A stretch of DNA of 64,000 nt. It comes from CAWUEX02 sp038148375 (GTDB taxonomy: Bacteria; Pseudomonadota; Alphaproteobacteria; Rhodospirillales; Rhodospirillaceae). Positions within the stretch are counted from its first letter, which is position 1, and each line of letters begins with the position of its first letter. The notes under the pieces are model-generated. The model saw only the letters and a program-made list of their open reading frames with translations. It was not told the DNA's origin and ran no database searches. Made by a program: the position numbers and the translations under genes. This document shows, in pieces, positions 7,887 to 15,268 of the stretch. The DNA is taken from assembly GCA_038148375.1 (NCBI GenBank), contig JAYQVH010000001.1, positions 310,001-374,000 on the forward strand, written 5' to 3'.

Positions 7887-9014
7887 ATGCTGATGAACAC
7901 CTGGTACGTCGCCGGCTGGAGCGACGACGTCGGCACCGAGCCGAAACAAGCCAAGCTGCTCGGCCAGGACTTTGTTCTGTTCCGCGACGAAGCGGGCACG
8001 CTGCATTGCCTATCCGATATCTGCATTCATCGCGGCGCGTCCCTGTCCGCCGGACGCGTGACCAAGGGCTGTATCGAGTGCCCCTATCACGGCTGGCGTT
8101 ACCGCGGTGACGGCGCGGCGGCGGAAATTCCCGCCCACCCCGGCGTGCGCATTCCCAAGCGCGTGCGTGTCGACAGCTACCCGGTGCAGGAAAAATACGG
8201 TTGGATCTGGGTGTTCCTCGGCGATGCGCCGGAGCAGGAGCGCCCGCCGCTGCCGGAGTTTCCAGAGTTCGACATGCCGGGACGCCGCACCATCCGCGGT
8301 ACCTTCACGTGGAATGCGAACTACGGCCGCGTCGTCGAGAACGGCGTCGACTTCGCCCATGCGGCGTTCGTGCATCCGTCCTTCGGTGACCGTGACGATG
8401 CCGAAATCAAGGACTACCAAATCGAGAAGCACGAATGGTCAGCGAACGCGCGCATCGCCATGCGCCCGCCGCCGTACAAGGGCATCTGGGGATTTAAGCG
8501 CAAGGAACGCTCGGACGTGATCGCCCGGCCCGAGTGGCACATCGCCGGGATGAGCGTGATCCTGCGTCTGCAGATCACTGACGACTGGGACAATGCGCTG
8601 TTCGACGTCAACACGCCGATCGATGAAAACACGACGCTGACGTACTGGCAGCTTTCGCGCAATTTCTTCACCCAGAAATTCTTCGATGCCGACACCTACC
8701 GCCGCACCATGAAAATCTTCCTGGAAGATCACGCCGTGCTGCGCAAACTCAACCCAGTGGAATTGCCGCCGTCATTGAACCAAGAGTTTTCAATGGAGTC
8801 CGATGCGATGATGGTGGCGTTCCGCCAGAAGCGCGCCGAGCTGTACCGGCGCGGCTGGGGCGTCGACATCAAAACATACGAAGACGAATTCGGCGACCGC
8901 AAGGCCGCGGTGATCCCGAGCCCGGGGCGGGGCGAAGATCCGAAAGGCTGGGTGCTGCCGGAAGTGCCGCGTCTGTCACCGGAAGGCGAACCGATGAAGA
9001 TTGCTGCCGAGTAG
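7887..9014 (+). CDS. Rieske non-heme iron oxygenase, oxygenase (alpha) subunit
   Basis: 375 residues from the ATG at 7887, which follows GGAGG by seven bases; upstream in-frame starts lack this. The Rieske cluster ligands are C46-I-H48 and C65-P-Y-H68. The mononuclear iron site is in NGVDFAHAAFVHP (His158 and His163), with an Asp expected later. This layout matches the ring-hydroxylating and O-demethylating oxygenases (vanillate demethylase and related), which need a separate reductase to supply electrons. No reductase or ferredoxin gene is nearby, so it would borrow one. It lies beside a tannase-like esterase and a VOC protein, consistent with breakdown of aromatic esters or ethers, but the substrate cannot be read from sequence. 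Confidence 0.9.
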   Translation: MLMNTWYVAGWSDDVGTEPKQAKLLGQDFVLFRDEAGTLHCLSDICIHRGASLSAGRVTKGCIECPYHGWRYRGDGAAAEIPAHPGVRIPKRVRVDSYPVQEKYGWIWVFLGDAPEQERPPLPEFPEFDMPGRRTIRGTFTWNANYGRVVENGVDFAHAAFVHPSFGDRDDAEIKDYQIEKHEWSANARIAMRPPPYKGIWGFKRKERSDVIARPEWHIAGMSVILRLQITDDWDNALFDVNTPIDENTTLTYWQLSRNFFTQKFFDADTYRRTMKIFLEDHAVLRKLNPVELPPSLNQEFSMESDAMMVAFRQKRAELYRRGWGVDIKTYEDEFGDRKAAVIPSPGRGEDPKGWVLPEVPRLSPEGEPMKIAAE

Positions 9015-9017
9015 GCC

Positions 9018-9698
9018 CTACGGTTTTTTGAAGCGTACTAAGAATCTACATGTGTGGTCGCGCAGGCCCTTCTCGAAGGGAATCTTGTCGCGGGTGTCGT
9101 TTTCGTTTTCCAGACACTCCGATTCGCCGTCGAGCACGAAGCCGTGGGCGGTGACTTCGTCGATCAACGCGCACTTTTCGATGCGGTGACACTCGTGGGC
9201 ATCGTCGAAGCCCTTACCCGGACGCGCGGCGTGATCGAGCACGCCGAAGATGCCGCCAGGTTTGAGCGCATCGTGAATCACCTTGAGCAGATCGGCGCGG
9301 TCGACATCCATGTAACAGACGTCATGGTAGGTCATGATCATGAACACGGCGTCGAGATCGCCGGGCAGGCCGGGTGAGACGACTTCGCCAACCAGCGGCG
9401 TGATGTTGGTCAGGCCGTAATCCTTGATGCGCTCCTCGATCGGATTGACGCCCTTGCGCCGGGCAATGCTCGACGGCGCGTTGTGGGCGTAGACATGCCC
9501 GTCGTCGCCGACCGCAGCCGACAGCAGCCCGGAAAAATACCCGCCGCCAGATTGCAGCTCTGCCACTCTCATGCCCGGTTCAACGCCGAAGAAGGTCAGC
9601 ACCTGATCCGGCTTGCGCCCGGCATCGCGGTTGCGTTCCTGCTCGGAGCGGGCCTCGCAGGCGCAGGCGGCGGCAATGTGTGCGGGCACGGCGGTCAT
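9018..9698 (-). CDS. Class I SAM-dependent methyltransferase
   Basis: 226 residues from the ATG at 9698, preceded by GGGGAG. Motif I is MRVAELQSGGGYFSGLLS (about 43-60), an unusual variant in which the normal D/E-x-G-x-G-x-G run reads ELQSGGGYFS. Downstream are DLDAVFMIMTYHDVCY (motif II region) and LKPGGIFGVLDH (motif III). The C-terminal half keeps the family's beta-strand end (LVRFKKP). Bacterial relatives are often annotated only as methyltransferases, so no acceptor is proposed. It converges tightly with the Rieske gene (3 bp between stops) and is divergent from the helical protein at 9775. Another in-frame ATG lies at 9731. Confidence 0.8.
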   Translation of the reverse strand: MTAVPAHIAAACACEARSEQERNRDAGRKPDQVLTFFGVEPGMRVAELQSGGGYFSGLLSAAVGDDGHVYAHNAPSSIARRKGVNPIEERIKDYGLTNITPLVGEVVSPGLPGDLDAVFMIMTYHDVCYMDVDRADLLKVIHDALKPGGIFGVLDHAARPGKGFDDAHECHRIEKCALIDEVTAHGFVLDGESECLENENDTRDKIPFEKGLRDHTCRFLVRFKKP

Positions 9699-9774
9699 GG
9701 TCGGCTCCCCGGTTGATTGCAGACGGGTCATCAGGGCGTAAGATAACCCTGATTCGGGAAGGGAGGCACGTGCA

Positions 9775-10392
9775 ATGTCGGATGCAAATACCGCGACCCA
9801 CCCGCGCGCTGAGATCGGCCGCGAGCGCCGCCGCTCCATGCAGGTGCGCCAGTCGCTGATTGCCGCGCTTGAGGCCGCGCCTGCGGGCGACGACAGCCAC
9901 GCCGCTCTGGTCGAGGCGGCGGCGGAGTACATGATCACGGCGATGACCCGCTTGGACGTCCAGGACATGGCGATTCTGGTGCGGCTGAAAACGCGTATTC
10001 CCAAGGATCACACCGAAGCCCATAAGGGATTGGTCGATCTGGATGCCCGCCAGGCCAAGGCCCGGTTTGAGACAAAAGCGCTGGCCGAGGCCCTGACCGC
10101 CTACCGGGATGGCGGACGGGACAATTTCGCCGGGTTTGACACGGCGGTGCGGCACTATCATCAGGTCATGACGTCGATGATGACGCCGCGCAAGAATCCC
10201 TACGAACCGTACACCAACACCCTGTTCGACGACACCGACTGGACCGCTATCGCCGGTGTGACCGACGCCAGCACGGCGACCGAAGCGGAACAGTTCGCGG
10301 CGGTGAGGGCGGCCGCGCCGCCGGACATGGACCCTGACGGCTATTCGGGCACCCACGGCCTCAAACCGTCGCATATTGCGAAACCGACGTAG
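9775..10392 (+). CDS. Helical protein with distant resemblance to hemerythrin-like domains
   Basis: 205 residues. The body looks all-helical with spaced histidines and acidic residues: DDSHAALVEAAAEYMITAMTRLDVQDMAIL, then IPKDHTEAHKGL, then VRHYHQVMTSMMTPRKNPYEPYTNTLF followed by DDTDWTAIAGV (quoted in parts). The last block recalls the final helix and DW end of HHE-type domains, but I cannot assign a full set of five His and two acidic di-iron ligands, so iron binding is uncertain. A Thr/Ala-rich C-terminal tail follows. It is divergent from the methyltransferase at 9698. A GGGAGG stretch about 5 bases before the ATG supports this start. Treat the family call as a suggestion. Confidence 0.55.
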   Translation: MSDANTATHPRAEIGRERRRSMQVRQSLIAALEAAPAGDDSHAALVEAAAEYMITAMTRLDVQDMAILVRLKTRIPKDHTEAHKGLVDLDARQAKARFETKALAEALTAYRDGGRDNFAGFDTAVRHYHQVMTSMMTPRKNPYEPYTNTLFDDTDWTAIAGVTDASTATEAEQFAAVRAAAPPDMDPDGYSGTHGLKPSHIAKPT

Positions 10393-10404
10393 ATCGCGCC
10401 CGGG

Positions 10405-11436
10405 TTACGGTTCAGGCACCACCCACACTTCGCCGGGAGCGAGGGCGCGGAACATATCTTCGCCGACACCGGCCGCGGCGCGCTGAGCTATGAATTCGGT
10501 CAGCGCGACGTCGTAGCCGTCGTCGGCAAGCGGAAACGTATTGAAGTGATGGGCGAGGCTGTACGCCGCGCCGAGATCGCTATGCGCCTTGATGGCGTCG
10601 CGCGGGTTCATGTGCGGGTAGGCCATGAACCACTCCGGCAGATAGGCGCCGATCGGCAGAATGGCGAGCCTGGGCGTGCCGTAGTCCCTCGCGGCGGCAC
10701 GGAACAACTGCCCATCGCCGTAGCCCGTGTCACCGGCGAAGTAGATCGATCCGCCCGGCGCTTGAATGATGAAGGCCGCCCACAGAGCCTTGTTGCGATC
10801 GCCCAAGCCACGCGCCGACCAGTGTTGCAACGGCGCGAGATGCACCGTCACCTCATCGGACAAAGAGGCGTATTCGCCCCAATCGTACTCCTCGACTGCA
10901 ATGTCAGTGTCGTGATTCACGATCGTGCGGGCGTTGCCGAGCGGCACGATGACGCGCGGGCCAGAGTGCGCGGCGAGGCGGGACAAGGTGTCGAGATCGA
11001 GGTGGTCGTAATGATTGTGGCTGATCACCACCGCATCGATGGGCGGTAAATCTTCAAAAGCGATGCCCGGCGCGTTGACGCGTTTCGGCCCGGCGAAGCC
11101 GAACGGACTGGCGCGCTCCGACCAGGTCGGGTCGGTGAGAATGTTGAGCCCGGCGGTTTGAATCAGCACCGTGGCATGCCCGACAAAGGAGACGCGCAAG
11201 TCATCATTGGCGATGCGCGGCGGCGGGGTGTCGGCAAACACGTTCTCGAGCCACTCCGGCCAGGCGCCCTTGTCGCGGGTGCGCTGCCATTTGAGAAAAT
11301 CGCCGAAGTCGCGCTCCATCGGCGCACCGGGCAGAAAGAACCGCACGCCATCGAAGTGATCGGATTCCGGCCCGGAGTAGTACACCGTCGCGCATGCGGT
11401 CAGCAGCGCGGCGCAAACAAGCGTGAGGCGTCTCAT
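10405..11436 (-). CDS. Metallo-beta-lactamase-fold lipoprotein (UlaG/NAPE-PLD-like)
   Basis: 343 residues. A lipoprotein signal ends in LLTAC with Cys15 as the lipidated residue. The metal-binding HxHxDH motif is HNHYDH at 140-145; VGHATVLIQ (85-93), ILTDPTWSERASPF (99-112) and FAGDTGYGDGQLF supply the other conserved elements of the RomA/UlaG/NAPE-PLD-like branch. These are zinc hydrolases, some acting on phospholipid derivatives or sugar lactones. Being lipidated, it probably works at the inner face of the outer membrane or on the outer leaflet of the inner membrane. Its ATG overlaps the stop of holA (ATGA at 11433-11436), so an envelope enzyme is coupled to a replication gene; this looks like operon hitchhiking rather than shared function. 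Confidence 0.85.
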   Translation of the reverse strand: MRRLTLVCAALLTACATVYYSGPESDHFDGVRFFLPGAPMERDFGDFLKWQRTRDKGAWPEWLENVFADTPPPRIANDDLRVSFVGHATVLIQTAGLNILTDPTWSERASPFGFAGPKRVNAPGIAFEDLPPIDAVVISHNHYDHLDLDTLSRLAAHSGPRVIVPLGNARTIVNHDTDIAVEEYDWGEYASLSDEVTVHLAPLQHWSARGLGDRNKALWAAFIIQAPGGSIYFAGDTGYGDGQLFRAAARDYGTPRLAILPIGAYLPEWFMAYPHMNPRDAIKAHSDLGAAYSLAHHFNTFPLADDGYDVALTEFIAQRAAAGVGEDMFRALAPGEVWVVPEP

Positions 11437-12461
11437 CTGCGCGAGGCGGACCGGGCGGCAGCGGCGACCTGAATCAAGGCGCGCTCGATCAGCGCCTGGG
11501 CCGGCATGTCGGTGGACTTGGCCTGCAGTTCGGCGGTGGTCAGCAGTTCGAGCCCGCGCGCCAGCAGCGCCGGCTTCCAGCGCCCGGCCTGGGTTTTGAA
11601 CTGGCCCTTGCGCTTGAAGAACACCGGCGGACGCAGCTTCATCATCGCCTGATCGAGGGACGTGCCGCCGTGGACTTCGTGCAGCCGCATGAGATGACGC
11701 GACGCGGCGGTGAGTACGGAGATCGGCGAGGTGCCCTCCGCCATCATGCGGCCGTAGACGCGCTGCACCGTCGGCTGGTCGCCGTCGGCCATGGCGTAGA
11801 CCAGATCGTCGAGATCGAACGCCGCAGTGTCGCCGACGCAGGCCATGGCATCGTCGAGCGTAATCTTTGATCCGTCATCGCTGCCCTTGTAGAGCACCAG
11901 CTTCTCGATTTCCTGGCGGCTGAGGCCGCGGTCGCCGCCCATGTGCGCGACCAGCCAGGACAGCGCGTCCGGATCGATCGACAGACCGGCCTGTTGCAGG
12001 CCGTCGCGCACGACCTGATCGAGTGCGCGGTTGTCGTCGGCGTAGCACGGCAACGCGGCGGCATTGTCCGCGCCTTCGAACAGTTTGCGCAATGACGAAC
12101 GCGGCCCGAGATCGCCGCCGAGAAAAATCAGCAGCGCGTCGCCGACGAGGGTGTCGAGCACGTCTTCAACGGTCTTCGAGATTCCGTCGGTGGCGTCGCG
12201 TACACGCACCACGCGCCGTCCGCCGGTGAGCGACATCGCCGCGGCTTCGTCGGCGAGGCGGGCGGGATCGCCCTTGAGCACATCGGCGTCGAGTTCGGCC
12301 AAGCGGAACGGATCGGGATCGCCCTTGAGCACGGACTCCGCCAGCAGCTTGGCACGCTCGCGCACCAGACCGGCGTCGGGACCGTACACGAGCACAGCCT
12401 GGGCCTTGGCGTCGGGAGACTTGGCGAAGGCGTCGGCTCGGCCGGCTTGAACTTTCACCAT
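11433..12461 (-). CDS. holA: DNA polymerase III delta subunit
   Basis: 342 residues, the usual length for HolA. The N-terminal AAA-like domain is seen in AQAVLVYGPDAGLVRERAKLLAE (parts, about 20-42), followed by the clamp-interaction region DADVLKGDPARLADEAAAMSLTGGRRVVRVRD and the GDLGPRSSLRKLFE strand; the helical C-terminal domain contains MGGDRGLSRQEIEKLVLY. HolA is the wrench of the clamp loader that opens the beta sliding clamp. It follows lptE by 6 bp, the standard alphaproteobacterial pairing. No promoter is visible between them, so both are likely transcribed together from upstream of 12992. Confidence 0.93.
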   Translation of the reverse strand: MVKVQAGRADAFAKSPDAKAQAVLVYGPDAGLVRERAKLLAESVLKGDPDPFRLAELDADVLKGDPARLADEAAAMSLTGGRRVVRVRDATDGISKTVEDVLDTLVGDALLIFLGGDLGPRSSLRKLFEGADNAAALPCYADDNRALDQVVRDGLQQAGLSIDPDALSWLVAHMGGDRGLSRQEIEKLVLYKGSDDGSKITLDDAMACVGDTAAFDLDDLVYAMADGDQPTVQRVYGRMMAEGTSPISVLTAASRHLMRLHEVHGGTSLDQAMMKLRPPVFFKRKGQFKTQAGRWKPALLARGLELLTTAELQAKSTDMPAQALIERALIQVAAAARSASRR

Positions 12462-12467
12462 GGGCTT

Positions 12468-12992
12468 TTAGCGCTGCGCCTGCTGCTGGGTGCGGTCGAA
12501 ATAGACCGCCACCCGGGTGCGGATTTCCTCGCTGATCTGACGCAAGGCGCGCGCTTCGGCATCGCGCTCGGAGGCGATGGTGGCGTACTGATCGTCGAGG
12601 ATATTGTAGGACACGGTGGCGCGCACACGGTCGCGTAACAGGCGGCTGTCGCCCTCCCACAACACGAAGGTTGCCGTGAGAATGAGATTGGCGCGCGAGG
12701 TGGTGGAGTCCTTGCGCACGCCGAGCTCCTGGGTGCGCGCGGCGAGGCGGACCTGGAGATCGTAGCGGTTCGGCGCGCCGCCGCCGGGCCGCAGTTTCTC
12801 ATTGAGCTGCTGACGCAGCACCATGCCGCGGCGCTCGGCGATGGGGCGCACGTCGATCCGCGCAAGCTCCTGGGTGACCGAGGCGGACGCGGCATCGCCG
12901 CTGGCGGCGAGGTACTCCGGCGTCGCGTACATCGGCGTGAAACCGCATGCGGCGAGGGCGCAGGAGATAAGAACGGCGGCAACAAATCGCAT
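12468..12992 (-). CDS. lptE: LPS-assembly lipoprotein LptE
   Basis: 174 residues from the ATG at 12992. This start gives a lipoprotein signal MRFVAAVLISCALAAC with Cys16, followed by GFTPMYA, the typical first segment of mature LptE in alphaproteobacteria. The rest shows the alternating strand pattern of the fold (RGMVLRQQLNEKL, YDLQVRLAARTQELGV, ANLILTATFVLWEG) and a C-terminal helix. LptE plugs the LptD barrel and helps insert LPS into the outer leaflet. In relatives it lies directly behind leuS; here two plus-strand genes separate them, so lptE-holA must use a promoter in 12993-13255. Confidence 0.88.
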   Translation of the reverse strand: MRFVAAVLISCALAACGFTPMYATPEYLAASGDAASASVTQELARIDVRPIAERRGMVLRQQLNEKLRPGGGAPNRYDLQVRLAARTQELGVRKDSTTSRANLILTATFVLWEGDSRLLRDRVRATVSYNILDDQYATIASERDAEARALRQISEEIRTRVAVYFDRTQQQAQR

Positions 12993-13082
12993 GGCATGTT
13001 TAGGCCGCAGCGTCCGGACAGTGTCAAGCGCGGAACATCGCCGCCAGCCGGGCGACAAAAAGTCTCCGCCGCACTTTGCGCG

Positions 13083-13179
13083 AAACGAGCCCATGCACGC
13101 CGCCCAACCGGGCGGGTGGGGGCCTTTTTAGTGAATGATTTGAAAGAGTTAGGATTTTCATCAAACGAGCCCATGCACG
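13083..13179. repeat. 17-bp direct repeat in the lptE / VOC divergent gap
   Basis: The 17-mer AAACGAGCCCATGCACG occurs at 13083-13099 and 13163-13179, 80 bp apart, inside the 263-bp gap between lptE (minus) and the exported VOC gene (plus). Between them is a small perfect hairpin, CCGCCC-AACC-GGGCGG (13100-13115), followed by a short T-run at 13125-13129. The repeats may be operator copies for the two divergent promoters, or a scar of the event that placed two foreign-oriented genes between leuS and lptE. Confidence 0.7.
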
Positions 13180-13255
13180 AAACACGGAAGAACTCTATTT
13201 CGCCTCCAGACAGGTGCGTGGCATAGTCTGCCCGAAATTCGGAGAGAGTTAGAAA

Positions 13256-14299
13256 ATGAAATCACCTTTAATTGCCGCGCTGATGGTCCTGCTGGCCGCC
13301 GCGCCTGCGTTTGCCCAATCCAACGCCGACGTCATGGCCTCGACCGCCACCGCCGCCGAGGCCAACGCCGGGCCGCTGCACACGGTGACCTTCATCACCC
13401 CGGACCTGCCTGGCCTGCGCGCGCTGTACGAAGCCGGCATGGGCCTGACGGTCGACGGCCCGTTCGACATCGGCGCCGAGGAACGCGCGACACAGCGCGC
13501 CCTGTGGGGCATGCCCGCCGACATCGGCTACGAGGTCTATCTGATGCATCGCCCGGCCGTAGCGGACACGGTGCAGATGCGCGTGCTGGTCACCGACTTG
13601 GCAACACCGCCGATGCGCGACAGCTGGAACCGCCAGCAGCTCGGCCCTTACGGCATGGGCTTCCCGACTCTCGACGTCGACGCCTGGGACGAACACCTGT
13701 TGGGTCTGGGCTTCGAACGCGCCGTACCGGAGGTCGAAGAGTTTCAGGTCACGGCGCCGAACGGCGACGTCTACCCGGTGCGCGAGGCGCCGTTCTTCGG
13801 ACCGGAGTATTTGCGCATCATCGCCATCGGCCGCGGCGGCGGACGGCCGCAGGTGGGCGTGTTCGATGACGCAACAGGACGCGGCGGCCCGGTGTACGCA
13901 ACGCAGATCGTCGAAGACGCCGACGCCATGATCGCCTTCTTCACCACCGTTTTGGATATGGAATTGCGCTCGGACCGCACCTGGGACGAATACGAAATCC
14001 CCTTCCGCTTCGCGCTGATTCATTCCAAGGGTTCGCAGACGGGTCATACGCCGCTGGTGGAATACGCGCGCGACCATAACATCCCCGGTCTCGCACCGCC
14101 GCGCCCGCCCAACCGCGGCATGGCGATGTGGACGTATCAAGTGAAGGACCTCGACGCCATTCTCGCCCGCGCCGAGGCCGCTTCGTATCCCGTTCACAGC
14201 GGATCGGTGCGCTACGACGATACGGTTCTGGGCAGCGTGCGCTCTGCAACGTTCCTGGCGCCGAACGGGTTCATGGTCGAGGTGTTTGAGCCCGGCTAG
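13256..14299 (+). CDS. Exported protein with two VOC modules
   Basis: 347 residues. GGAGAG lies nine bases before the ATG, and a signal peptide (MKSPLIAALMVLLAAAPAFA) is cleaved near residue 20. LHTVTFITPDLPGLRALYEAGMGL (about 40-62, in parts) opens a first VOC module and VYATQIVEDADAMIAFFTTVLDMEL near residue 210 opens a second one; MAMWTYQVKDLDAILARAEA and GFMVEVFEPG supply the closing strands. Periplasmic VOC proteins are uncommon. The probable metal ligands, such as the His of LHTV and the final Glu of MVEVFE, are partly conserved. It is followed immediately by an alpha/beta hydrolase-fold gene, and the pair sits in opposite orientation between leuS and lptE, so it was probably acquired as a unit. 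Function unknown. Confidence 0.75.
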   Translation: MKSPLIAALMVLLAAAPAFAQSNADVMASTATAAEANAGPLHTVTFITPDLPGLRALYEAGMGLTVDGPFDIGAEERATQRALWGMPADIGYEVYLMHRPAVADTVQMRVLVTDLATPPMRDSWNRQQLGPYGMGFPTLDVDAWDEHLLGLGFERAVPEVEEFQVTAPNGDVYPVREAPFFGPEYLRIIAIGRGGGRPQVGVFDDATGRGGPVYATQIVEDADAMIAFFTTVLDMELRSDRTWDEYEIPFRFALIHSKGSQTGHTPLVEYARDHNIPGLAPPRPPNRGMAMWTYQVKDLDAILARAEAASYPVHSGSVRYDDTVLGSVRSATFLAPNGFMVEVFEPG

Positions 14300-14303
14300 C
14301 GCC

Positions 14304-15104
14304 GTGGCCCGGCCCGCGCTTACCCGCCGTATCTGCGACTCCCCCTACGGCCAGATTCACTATTGGGTCACGGGCACGGGACCGCATCTGACTCTGTTTC
14401 ATCAGTCCGCCCAGTCGTCGGTGGAATACGAACGCATCGCGCCGCTCCTGGCCGATGCCTTTACGGTGGTCGGCCTCGATCTGCCGGGCCATGGCCGCTC
14501 CGATGACCCGCCCCATGAAATGGAGATGGACGACCTGACCGCCTCCGCCCTCGCCGTTTTGGACGACGCGGGCGTGGAGCGCACCCATGTGCTGGGACAC
14601 CACGGCGGCGTCAGCCTAACCCTTGATCTCGCCACCAAGCACCCCGCGCGCGTGGACAAGGTGATTCACTCCGGCGGCGGCACGCGCACGGAAGAGGAAT
14701 TCGAGGCACTGAAGAACATGCCGATGACGCGGGACCTGCCGTTGGACGAGGCTGGAGACTTCCTGGCCCAGACCTGGAGTGTGTACCGCCGTATGAGTGC
14801 GCAAAAGACTCCGCCAAACATCACCCTGTTACCGCTTGTAGCCGGGCTTCAGGCGCGGCTGCGCCCCTTTGACATGCACCAAGCCCTGTATCGCTGGGAC
14901 GCCGAGGCGGCGCGGGCCAAGTTCGATAAAGAGACCTTGCTGATCAAAGGCACTGAAGATCTTTTTGGCGGGAACGTCGCCGACCGGCATGCGCACATGC
15001 CCGGCAGCACCTATGTGGAAATTCCAGACGGGGGCGCGTGGCTGTTTTACGAGCAGCCCGAAGCCTGCGCAAAAGCGGTGCGGGCGTTTTTGCTGGCGGA
15101 CTAG
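14304..15104 (+). CDS. Alpha/beta-hydrolase-fold protein with altered catalytic residues
   Basis: 266 residues from a GTG at 14304; an in-frame TTG at 14286 overlapping the upstream gene would add six. The fold is clear: HQSAQSSVEYERIAPLLAD, LDLPGHGRSDDPPHE, then the elbow LGHHGGVS and the late acid in KGTEDLF. However the nucleophile-elbow motif G-x-S-x-G reads G-H-H-G-G, so His replaces Ser, and the place of the catalytic His reads PDGGAWLFYEQPE, with Ala where His is usual. Only the Asp of the triad remains. Known alpha/beta families with GYHTG or GHHTG elbows exist, so this may be a lyase-like or non-hydrolytic member. It shares a transcript with the exported VOC gene. Confidence 0.8.
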   Translation: MARPALTRRICDSPYGQIHYWVTGTGPHLTLFHQSAQSSVEYERIAPLLADAFTVVGLDLPGHGRSDDPPHEMEMDDLTASALAVLDDAGVERTHVLGHHGGVSLTLDLATKHPARVDKVIHSGGGTRTEEEFEALKNMPMTRDLPLDEAGDFLAQTWSVYRRMSAQKTPPNITLLPLVAGLQARLRPFDMHQALYRWDAEAARAKFDKETLLIKGTEDLFGGNVADRHAHMPGSTYVEIPDGGAWLFYEQPEACAKAVRAFLLAD

Positions 15105-15268
15105 CGGAGTTTTGAGACGAAGCTGCCGCGCGGGGTGAAGCCGTCGGGGCGTTCACTCTCAAAGTTCGGCAGCACACCGGTTGAGATTGAGTTTGTCCAT
15201 GACCCGCCCACCACTCGCTGAGTCGCGAGAGCGTCGCACGGATACGCCGCAGGACAAAGGCGGGGTGG

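Noticed and set aside
13100..13129. Hairpin plus short T-run as a rightward terminator
   Set aside because: The 6-bp stem is followed by a GC-rich nine-base spacer before the T-run, and no rightward transcript precedes it.
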